Assembly: GCA_030248135.1 (NCBI GenBank)
Contig: JASANC010004923.1
Location: 1 to 64,000 of the forward strand
Length of the DNA: 64,000 nt
DNA from: Theristus sp. LFF4_11
Taxonomy: Eukaryota; Nematoda; Chromadorea; Monhysterida; Xyalidae
Direction: 5' to 3'
Made by a program: the position numbers and the translations under genes. The notes beneath the pieces were generated by a model that did not search any database, was not told the origin of the DNA, and saw only the letters and a program-made list of their open reading frames with translations. Positions 46,801 to 56,500 of this stretch are shown piece after piece. The stretch's first letter is position 1. Every line of letters starts with the position of its first letter.

Positions 46801-47837
46801 ACAACTCCTAGTCTACAACTGATCCTGCCTTGATGGAGAATACAAGGACTATCTTATTTAATCGGCCATACTGTACTTTCGGAGAAACCCATCGCTGAAG
46901 CCGACACTGGAACGCTATACGGATGACACACGTCTGCGGCAGCGAACAACAACAGCAACCAAAGATACAAAAACTAACCACAAATAAACCGAACGTGTGA
47001 TGCGAAACGTACCTTCGGTCGGCCACCAGTCGCGATGCACAAATATTTGTAAGCGACCTTTCGTCCATCACTCAGCTCAACAAACTGCAACGCTTTTCAG
47101 TAAGTTTAGTTTGAATTCCAAACAAAACATGCTGCGATCCATTTAACTAAACATTTTGTTTGATCAGATTTTCACACCGACCGCATTTTTCCTGTTTATC
47201 GAGTCATTCGCTGCGACCAGGGTTTTGAAAGTAAAAAATCTAAGGCGGATACAACCACCTAGCTGCAAAATTCTCGGTGTATGGGCAAACTTTTAGGTGT
47301 ACGAATATAAAACTTGTATTAGTGTTTCAGTTCTGTGCGAATGAAGTATCGTGTGTGATTATGAATGAATGTGTGATTTATCGGAAAAAAATTATCAGAT
47401 GGTCAATCTTTCTTTTTGTATGCATACACATGTGCATCCGTGGATGCGACACACCTTGTGCTCATGGCACAAGCGTTTTGCAGTCGCGTAGACGAGTTTC
47501 ACGTTCGTCCGGCCAGAAAACCGCTGACACGCTGCCTCCTGCGTCACGTCAAACGTCTCGGTGGCACGTCCGATTTGTCGCCAATTGGACGCCGCTTTCA
47601 CGACGGCAGAGCCGGAAATAAGAGTGATCGACTGCTCCGGCGCGTTGTCGTCGTCATTCGTTTCAAGCTCAGCACAAATCTGGACAAGCGAAAGTCGAAT
47701 TGTTCTCTGGTGTGCACTTTGAATAACTATGAACCACCAGCCAATCAGTTTTTTAAAAATGTTTTTTCGTCCACCTGCTCAACGCAAGAAACAGCGGCAA
47801 CGCCGCCACCAATTACAACAAACGCCGACGATTCCAT
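40884..47837 (-). CDS. PYROXD1: Pyridine nucleotide-disulfide oxidoreductase domain protein 1
   Basis: Ten exons (minus): 47837-47775, 47679-47455, 47084-47013, 43630-43503, 43045-42772, 42692-42575, 42058-41949, 41874-41752, 41468-41217 and 41042-40884, giving 507 residues against about 500 in human. The FAD-binding loop is [13 protein letters not shown] at residues 6-18. The NAD(P)H-binding loop is [40 protein letters not shown], the second FAD motif [30 protein letters not shown] and the ending [12 protein letters not shown]...DIEDYFD are all diagnostic. The known enzyme is a nuclear/cytosolic FAD oxidoreductase that protects the tRNA ligase complex from oxidation. The acceptor before 41468 is chosen because no AG precedes MRLWTQ directly; it inserts eight residues. 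Intron 3 (43631-47012) contains an opposite-strand gene, and intron 6 a MITE. Confidence 0.94.
42115..42554. mobile_element. MITE with CCGTATTACCTCTA ends and C-rich interior
   Basis: TA borders (42113-42114, 42555-42556). The inverted ends CCGTATTACCTCTATTAA are followed by runs of CCCCCCC / AATAAACCCCC on both sides. Lies in PYROXD1 intron 6, with its edge about 20 bp from the exon ending at 42575. Confidence 0.82.
43823..44563 (+). CDS. Possible small nested gene (hypothetical)
   Basis: Inside PYROXD1 intron 3, opposite strand. A frame at 43823-43904 ([18 protein letters not shown]) ends at a GT donor. An exon from 43939, after a good acceptor, stays open to 44286 and contains [20 protein letters not shown] and [14 protein letters not shown], of ordinary composition. 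A third segment (about 44491-44563) reads [17 protein letters not shown] to a stop. Phases allow more than one joining, and part of the minus strand of 44486-44690 is also open, so the model is tentative. No family recognised; it could be a decayed gene. Confidence 0.3.
45563..46533 (+). CDS. Small secreted Cys-rich protein, probably GPI-anchored, nested in PYROXD1
   Basis: Four in-phase exons (45563-45664, 45765-45898, 46055-46144, 46227-46533) give 210 residues. The signal peptide is [16 protein letters not shown]. The mature part has spaced cysteines: [27 protein letters not shown], and a late [10 protein letters not shown] cluster. This resembles the CC-x-x-D-x-C endings of ET-module and Ly6-type extracellular domains in nematodes and other animals. 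A Gln/His-rich linker ([17 protein letters not shown]) follows. The end is a hydrophobic stretch, [17 protein letters not shown], with a short tail, the pattern of a GPI-attachment signal. It lies wholly within the 3.4-kb PYROXD1 intron 3 on the opposite strand. Function unknown; a role at the cell surface is inference. Confidence 0.72.
46770..46873. mobile_element. Right-end fragment of the 8020-type mariner-like MITE
   Basis: Matches 8225-8313 and 36600-36686, through AATACAAGGACT and the terminal GGCCATACTG before TA. The left end is missing. Confidence 0.6.
47256..47435 (+). repeat. Dispersed intronic repeat, copy 1
   Basis: Contains the CTGCAAAATTCT-GG-GTATG and TTTTAGGTGTA phrases, then GTGTGAT-TAT-CGGAAAAAAA, and ends in a TACACATGTG run. 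62712-62915 repeats the same order with substitutions. Class unknown; no terminal repeats seen. Confidence 0.5.
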
Positions 47838-48177
47838 CGCACAGTCGTCGTCGAAATACGGGGCTGTACCATTTGCAACAAACTCAATTTGCGTTCATTT
47901 CAGACATTTCACAAACAAATGAAAATATTACATGTCGTACTGGTGTGCAGACACACTGTTTCAATACAACAAAACATCTGTCGACATTTAAAAAAAATTT
48001 TATTACAAGCATTCTCTAAAGCAACGATATATAAAATATTCAAACTTTTCTCATGTTCTCAACGACTTGACCACTTGAAAATGCTGAAACATAATCGCAA
48101 TAAGAATGGAATATTTGAGATAGTATTGCTGTACGTTTTATGACATAGGTATCCAAACAAACTGCTGAAACAAGGCA
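47838..48177. other. Spacer between PYROXD1 start and Tudor-gene stop
   Basis: PYROXD1 promoter side; no additional gene seen. A short frame at 47889-48143 lacks support. Confidence 0.45.
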
Positions 48178-51100
48178 TCATTCATCATTGCAATCAATCG
48201 AGTCGTTTGATCGATTGAGCCCGATTGGCGGCAGCTTCTGACCATCCTCACCGACGACGTAACAATCTAAAATCGAAGCAAACAGCACTACTGATTGTTT
48301 TCAAACGTCAAACGACCGATGAAAACCAGAGGTCATCCTATTCTTGAGCATCGGTCCACAGGACGCTCACCTCCATTCACCCTTCAACAAACCACCGGAT
48401 TTTGGTACCTTCGAGTTTATAAAACCAATGACGAAACGAGATATTCAACAAAAACCATATCGAACTGGAGAGGAATGCCTCCTCCTGTTCATCAGTGATG
48501 TCGGACAGCATCGATTCCGGTGCAGCAGGTGGTGCAGTCTGCTGTTCAGTGGCACGCGCTTCGGCATCGTCCCCATTTGCTGCTGCCCGAGCATCGTTTG
48601 TGTGCGTCGTGTTTTCGGCGTCATCCGTTCTGTCCGGCGCTACATCCGGTTCCTCCGAATCTCGCTCGATCAAAGGCATCTGACATTCCATGACAATGAT
48701 CTGTTTGCAATTATCATTTGGTGTAACCGAACACCGCAACAATAAACGGAATACTCAACCATCGCAGGTGCTGTTGGCGACGATGAAGACCCCGAGTCTT
48801 GCTGATCCTCCTCGAACGCATTCGTTCGTTCAGCAATGAAGCGTTCGTATGGCTCCAAGTCCTCGATAACTGCAACAGGCTTGATGGCTTGTATGACAAA
48901 TTACAACGAGAATTTCACCTTTTTCTCTGCTGAGATTGGCGATTCGGGGTTGAAAAAAAACTAAAGCCCGATCGCCGCAAGCGACTCACTGCGGTCGGGC
49001 AGCGTGCCCGGTGGCACCGGCCTGTATTCAGCGTCGTCCTCAGGTGTCGTCGGCGTTGTTGCCTCGTCATCATCACCATCACCACAGTCATCATCATCTT
49101 CATCAGAACTCTCATTTGCAACGACACAAATTTCATCACTGTCATTATTGTGTGTTACTTTGATCGGTTGATCGTCACTCAGCGACAATGCACCCAGCTG
49201 ATCGTCATCAACAGTTTTAGACCACTCCTGATTTTTACGTTCAGTGATGTCTGAGCTCAACTGTTGTGTTTCAGCTGCACCAGAATTATGCTCTATTGCC
49301 GTCTCTGCCTCGTTCAGTTGGCCGATGCTGTCTTCAATTGACGATTCTTGCGTTGCGTCATTCTCAGACTCTTGTTGCGCATGATGAGCTGGATCACTGT
49401 CGGATTGTTCGATTTGTGCCTGCGAGCATTCCGGATGTTGCTCATGCTCTGGGCGTTCTCCGTTCAGCTGCCATTCACTTGTGGCCGGCGCTTCCAAATG
49501 CCGCTGGTTGTTGACATGTTGACGTTGTGTCCGTGTGTCTTGTTCACACGCCGCTTCGGACTGCTGTTGACTGTCTGTTTGATCAACACTGACGTCGCAC
49601 AACACCGGTGTTCGCGCCTGTTCTCTCATTTGCCTCATGCCTCTTTTGTCGTCGTCCTCTGGCTGTTTCTGCTTCTGGTTCGTCGGTCGTGGCCGCTGGA
49701 ATCGTGCACCGACGTTGTTCAACCGGCGATCGAGCACGTCAACGTAGATGCGTCCGTGGCGATCGTGCGAGCGCTTCGCGGCCGCCGGCAACTGAATCGA
49801 CACACTTGTACTCTCGGCGAATTGCTTTTGGAAGTCTTGGACGACCGCCACTGACAGGTCACGCGAGTCAACGTCTGCAAACCGAACACCGCACAATGTT
49901 GCACATTAGTGACAAACGAACACAACGATCGCACTGCGCTGTGTTGATGTCGTGTGTGTGCGTGTGTGTGCGCTCGTTTGTGTATAACATTATCAATGCA
50001 GGGTCTCCAGCGCAACACTTTACCAACCATGCAGCGCACAGTTGTACGCGAACGGCGCACACTCGGCAAACTCCACCGGCAACGGGCGGATGTGCTGCAG
50101 CGGCACCAACATCGACTTGCCGTAGTCGACCAGTTGCACGGTGGCCTCGTGCTGTGTCACGTGACTCACCCGTGCACGACACCACAGGCCACGCAAATCC
50201 TGCACGGCACACACCTGGTGCGGACGCAACTGCAGTGGCACAAGAAAAACGGGTCATCGTACAAATTTCACGCTGAAGAACGGCGTACAAATAGCGTTAG
50301 CAGACGTTTGCTAGAGTGCTAGACGTTTTTGACTGCTGAGAAATGTCTGCCGGTGTTGTGTCATAAAGCAAGCCAAGCCCCCTTTCGAAAATGGTCAGAC
50401 AGACACGAAACGATCATCGAAACAACACGAACACTCGTGAAATGTGCGCTCGGGTCGTTCACATTGTCGAAGTAATGCTTCAAATCAGCACTGAGTCGCT
50501 CCAGTCGATTCCTCGTCTCATCGGTCGCGTGCAGAACATAGAAGTCGAGTGGCGAATGCACGGCAGCCAGCCAGCACGGCACCGCATGCAGCTCGCTGTG
50601 ACGTCCGTGAAAACAGCAAGCTTACCGTCTATCTCGCTAATATGTATGTGCAACTAGCTGATTGGTTGGTCATACGCAATTCTCAGCGCTCACTGATTAG
50701 TCATGAGCATCTCTCAGCGCTGATTGATTAGTCATGAGCAATTCTCAGCGCTGATTGGTTGGTCATTACGTCATGTTGCATATATTTGCCAGATGGACTG
50801 TACATTACTAACGAGAACAACAATGATCATCAAAATGTATAAACTGCCAATTGCCGAATTGTCTAAACATAAATCGCCAAAAATTATGTCAACCATATTG
50901 AACGCTATACCTGAACAACGTTTCCTGCTCAGCGTAGTGCGTCGCAAATTCAGCAGCCGGAACCGCTTGACGACTTTCGGTTGCTGTTTCTGTTGCTGGA
51001 TTTCGAGTGACAAGAGTGGGCGTGGCCCGACAGCTCGGTGACCGACTGATAGCAGCCTCGCTTGGCAACTGGAGTACAGAAAGTAGGTGCTTGCTGGTTC

Positions 51101-52723
51101 TGGGTATTACCAAAATAATAACGATTTCGCTGAAACGCAGTTTTTGCTTTGTGGGTTGCGTGACGGTCAGCGCGAGTGCTGGACACGCAGGAGACACCGC
51201 CGCAAAAACAATGTGCACCGCTCGGCGAATCAGTGCGCAACGCACAAAGCAAACGGCTCTGTTTAGCCTTGTTTCTGCGTGGCCAAAAGGCCACTCAAGA
51301 GTCGCACACCTTCTGCAGCCACTGCGACACCCGCTGGTTTCGTTGCAGCTCGAGTTGGCATTGCTGCTGCTGCGTGGCGCTGCCGTCGAGCAGTGACTCG
51401 CGGTCGCCCTCTTTCACGTCCTCCTCCTTCTCAAGCGGCTCATAGCAGCCGAGATCGACCACCGCAAACGCTTCTTGGTGGCGTTGTTGTTTGTCGGCGG
51501 CAGTTGTGGTGGTGGACGTTGAAGGTTGAAAGTAGAACGGCTTCGCGTGGCGTTGCTGTTGTTGTCGTTCACAACCGCTCGGCTGCTGGTACCACTGTAC
51601 CTTTGACGATGTATCCTCATTCGCTGCTGAACAAAAAAACAGGAAAAAATCAATCGATCAAAACGGTTGCTTGTTGTCCCGTCTGAAAAAGCAACTCTGC
51701 AACAAGGAGATGGGTGCATGGCATGAGTGCAAGTTTTCAATTATCATACCAATTTTTTTTCACACTGCACCAGTCCCGCAACCACTAACACTGTTTTCCA
51801 TGTGCTTTGCGCTGAACACCGCCACCATCTGCATCCCCAATGGGTGTAACATTTGTGGCAGAACATCCCCCGCTAAGCGGTTCTAGATCCGGTTGATTGT
51901 TGGCCCGGGCCGAACAACACTCGACTGTTTTGGCGGTCACTTGACGGCCGAAACTGCTTCTGGCCGTTTTTACACTGGCACCGCCGTCCAGCACCGGGCT
52001 GCCTCGGAAGAACTGGAACAGCAAAAAAACGCTAAACTGTTCTTGCTTGTTGTTAAAACGTGTTACAACAGCACGTGAGCGAACCTGCAATTGGTCGGAC
52101 GATTTGTTTGAGCAGCGACTGTCGCCGGGCGAAATCGGCAGCAAACCACCACTGAGAACTGAAAAAAACAGCACAAAACATTGATCACGAACTTTATGCA
52201 ATGAAAACATCAATAAACTGACCAAAATAATGACATTTTTGGTGTAAAAGCGTCAGAAAGACGATCAATTTTGTTGTTGTTGTGATTTTTAAGCGATGTT
52301 TTTAGCCAGGGCTAACCCAGAGAAGCGTACAGAACGCCATTGAGTGGGGCGCTCATCGAGTTTTCTCTGTCATTAAGTGCCTATGCACCCCTCGGCGGGG
52401 CTCGATCCCCCGAGCGCACAGACGTCTATGAATGAGGCCAACCGTTCTCAGTGACATCAGTCATCGCACGCTCCAGCTCATTGGTCAGTTGTATCTTGCA
52501 CTCGCGCAACGCTTTCAACGCCTCACGCGATGCGTGCGCATTTTGGCAGTCTTCTTGCGTTGCTCGCGAGTACAGCTTGGCAAACTGTGATAATGTGGTT
52601 CGATTGAGAACCGATCAACAAAATAAATTCCAGTTCCTACTTTCAAAATCAATCTACCTGACTGGACAACTGCTGCAAACGCAATAAACGATCGACCGGA
52701 CTGAGTTCCACGGAGATTTCCAT
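48178..52723 (-). CDS. Tudor-domain protein with N-terminal coiled coil and acidic tail
   Basis: The start exon (52723-52658) reads MEISVELSPVDRLLRLQQLS. The next (about 52578-52457) is helical and charged, likely coiled coil. Low-complexity Ser/Gln-rich exons follow at 52162-52089, 52008-51850, about 51627-51310 and about 51060-50894. The extended Tudor domain spans three exons. About 50595-50441 has VHSPLDFYVLHATDE. 50240-50030 has WCRARVSH and VQLVDYGKSMLVPLQHIRPL. An exon from about 49878 begins DVDSRDLSVAVVQDF and has RIYVDVLD. This is the beta-core plus SN-like layout of piRNA-pathway Tudor proteins that bind methylated arginines. A long Gln/Asp/Glu-rich region follows. A strong donor (CGCA|GTGAGTC, near 49000) skips a stop at 48961 and joins exons 48886-48770, about 48700-48445 and 48268-48178. 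Middle exon borders are approximate. The partner is unknown; a germline piRNA role is inference from the family. Confidence 0.8.
52300..52440. repeat. Possible SINE-like or RNA-gene-derived segment
   Basis: In an intron of the Tudor gene. GC-rich against its flanks, with hairpin-forming CCCCTCGGCGGGG and a T-arm-like GGGCTCGATCCCCC. The A box and acceptor stem expected of a tRNA are not evident. No second copy seen in the window. Confidence 0.25.
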
Positions 52724-53553
52724 CAGTTGCCCTTATGAGAAAATTTCGTTCAGCGAGGAATTCATGATAAAGTTGCCGTTCAATGCAGGATATATTGACG
52801 CAATTTCAAACAGCAGCACCCTCAAAGAATCTGGCCAATGAGCAGTGTCTGTTCAACACAACTTATAAGCAGAGGAGATACAAGATTTGATCACCATTTC
52901 CTTCCAGAAAGGTGGGATTCTCACCGGATTGATCCTTCAAGTTTTCACCAGCTGAGATGATACAAAACGGTAATTTTATTGGAACGATGAGCACAAAAAC
53001 CGAACTACTTTAAATAAAGTCTGTTTGCCAGGTCCTGTCACTTGAAACAGAGCACAAGCACTTCCAAGATGTTAGAAAATTTCAATAGCAATCACAAGCG
53101 GACAACCGGGTGAAACAGAAAATGAAAACCGCAACGAAGACTAAAGACTACAGCTACAAATAAAATATTGTAGAAAATCGACGAATGCCACAACCAAAGA
53201 TACCACAAAACAATCAAATTTTAACGACTGTGACTCCATGACGCAGATATGTTACAATTCCAACTGAATCAACAGTAAATAAATACACAACAAAATTTCT
53301 TACAAAGCACCAAGCTGTACCACGATATCAAATTTTTTTGGCTGATGCAAAACGATAAAAAACAAAAACATGTCCTAAAATACTTTCTCATGTAAGCAGA
53401 TTTGCCCAATCTGTTGTCAGTTAGCGAAGATCACAGGAATTCAAATCAACCACACACATATGACGGAAGAATGCTAAAAATATCACAATTTTTCTTGGAA
53501 TTTTTTTCATTGCAACTGCTGCACAGGCCAAGGAAAACCGCAACGGTTGCAGA
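52724..53553. other. Spacer between Tudor-gene start and ABCD3 stop
   Basis: AT-rich, no gene seen. Includes the presumed promoter of the minus-strand Tudor gene and the 3' end of ABCD3. Confidence 0.5.
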
Positions 53554-56500
53554 TCAGGAACCGAACTCAATGGTTGACTCTTCGATTGGTTTGAACTCGT
53601 ATTTGCCTCGGCCGTCCATGTGCAAATAGTACTGAAGTTGCAAATTAATATGACCTATTTTTTTAAACGTGTCCCACTGAAATGACGTCATGTGCCGCCA
53701 AACATGCGCTTGCCGTTCACAGCAAACCAGACTTTCCGTTTAGCCGATTTATTCCCGTAAACAAATGGTGAATGTCGAATCAGTCACATCAAACTGACAT
53801 TTTAGTGCCTGTACGTTGACAAACGGGCGTTTTTAAAACAAATGACGTCATTTTAGTCCGGACACGTTTGAATAAATCCACAATATATCACTATTTATTC
53901 CAGTCCGCAGATTGCCTATGCATGTCGCATGAGATGATTTGCACTGTTTCCAAATGTAAACTCCCAGTCTGAAGACAGTGCAGTTATAACACAGCGTTGC
54001 ATCATCACAACGAAACGCACAAAGCACGCTTGTAATATCGCATATGCGCCTGTGTCCGTTCGTTTCTGTGCAACATTACCACCGTGTTTTGTCAGAATGC
54101 ACTGTCTCAAGACTATGAATTCAACAGCAACCTCGTGGTGTTTCCAGAGCGACTTGCGATGCGACACTGTGAACAGCGTGATGTTGGTCTCCCTGCAGTA
54201 CTGATACATGCTGCCCTCAACATCCACACTGACTGCCGATGTGCATTCGTCCAAAATCGCAAACTGCGGCCGATGGTAGAACAAACGGGCCATCTGCAAT
54301 GCGTCGTCTTTGTGAAGCGAAAGCATCAACCGAATTTCTCGCAATCGCCGTTCATTGGTGCTTGATGTGATTCGCGACAAACAAGCTGATCAAAAACGAA
54401 CTGAACAAAAAACAACACGCTCTCTCACAGCAACACGCTGCTTCTCGCCGCCACTGAGCACGTCCATCCAGTCCTGGCAGAACTCCCAGCCGCCCTCTCT
54501 CGCCAGAATGTATTTCAACTGCACCTGCAATGCACACAAAGCACTTGTTCCTATTCGAAAAGGCACGATTTTCTGGTTGCACCTGAGTTTTTTTTGCGTT
54601 ACTACGGCGTTACATTGCATGAACTCGGCCGTGGGCGAACGAGCATTGCAAACTGACCAGTTCGAGGAATCGCTGCAGGTGTCCATCGGTGATGCCCCGT
54701 CGCAGCATGCCGTCGTGCGTGTCCGGGTAGATCACCTGGTCACGCAGTGTACCGAGCGTCATGTACGGTCGCTGCATTGAGAACAACACGAGTTCGCTGT
54801 CAAAGCGACCGCTCTTGAAAATCGTCATGCACTTCGCTGTCAAAACGACCATTGGCCTCCTCCACAAACGCCCACCTGAGGAATGTAGAACAGATTGCGC
54901 TTGTCCGGTTTCGTCAGTTGGCCACCGAACAGCGGCCACAGTTCGCCCAAGATTCGAAACAGTGAACTTTTGCCGCAGCCGTTCGGGCCGCACACGAGCA
55001 CGTTCACGCCTGACTGCACCTGAAACGCAGCAACAAAAACCGGCGTGAACGCACAAACACGATTGACGTCTGTTGCGCATGTACAGACCATCTGGAAAAT
55101 ATATGCAACATGACGTGATGACCAACCAATCAGCGCTCAGAACACCTCATGATTAACCAATCAGCGCTGAGAGTTGCTATGATCAACCAATCAGGTATTT
55201 TCGTTGCATATATTAGCGAGATTGACTGTACGCACACACATCGCTCTAAATCCGGTGCGCAAACTAATCGTGCGCGTAATGCATCAAGATTGCAAACGAC
55301 ACAACGTCCACAGTCGAACTGTAAATTGTCGGCAATCAGCTGATTGGTCGTGATCATGTGCTGCATGCTTTCTGGTGCAGGGCGCACACCCCGTCTGTAC
55401 AGAGAACATGCATCACGTGATCACCAACCAATCAGCTGATTGCCTGAATAAGAGGTCGACTCTAAAGGCCCGTTCATACCAGACGTACGTCGACGTACGT
55501 CTCCATGAACGAAGACGTGCCTTAAAGTGCCGTGCCGTATCATTTAGCCGGAGCGTCATCACAGTTTTCAATTTCAACGGCGAAACAAATTGGCTTGCCT
55601 ACTCATGGTGTCTTACACTTCTCTGGTATTATGCCGTGCACTGCAGAATAAAACTGAACTGAACTGAACTGAAACAAGCACCATCAATAACTATAACGAA
55701 ACTTATGCTAAGCGTCCGATTCAGAGATGCCGAAACAGTGCAACGCACCTCAAAGTTCAACTCTGGTATCAGTACATCACCGTTCGGAGTGACCAGTGGC
55801 ACGTGCTCAAAGCGAATCACGTGATCGGCGATTTTTATTCTGCCGCTGCCTGGCGCCAGCGCCGGCACACTCACAAACTCGCTGCTGTCTTCGCTGCCGT
55901 CGTCGGCCGATTTGCGGATCGTCTCGTTGTCGTCTGTTGAATAATGTGACCAGCATCAGGTTGCCACTAATCAATCAGCCAAGTTTTTAACATTTCGGGC
56001 TAAGATCAGTTGCAGAAAAGAGGAAGCTTAGTATCATCAGACATGTGCACAACAAACCAACCCCCCTCGGAAGTAAAAAAAAAACATCCAGTGCAGACCA
56101 AAAACAGTCTACCAACCAATCGACAAAAGGACGGGTGTGTGTTTCACCGGCGCCCTCTGTGTCGTGTCGTTCACCATTGTGCGCACGTAACGACCGCTGT
56201 TCAGATCGTGCAACACGTCACTCAACTGCGACATTCGTGCCGTGAATCCAGCCAACCGCGTCATTTCGCGGCCGGCCAACGCGATTCGCCCGATCGCACC
56301 AGCCAACGCGAACATCATACGACCGTTGTCGTAGTACACCTGCATGGCGACACGCACACGATTATACAGTCGAGTTCTAGATCAAAGGCAGTCAGTTGAT
56401 TGGTTGGTTGGTGACCACGTGGACGCAGGTCATTCTGTGCAGGCATCACTATGGAGACGGAGTCCGGGAGTGCACAGAATGACTGAATGCGTCATGTGGT

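Noticed and set aside
52376..52415. tRNA gene
   Set aside because: A T-arm-like segment is present but no matching acceptor stem, D arm or anticodon arm could be drawn.
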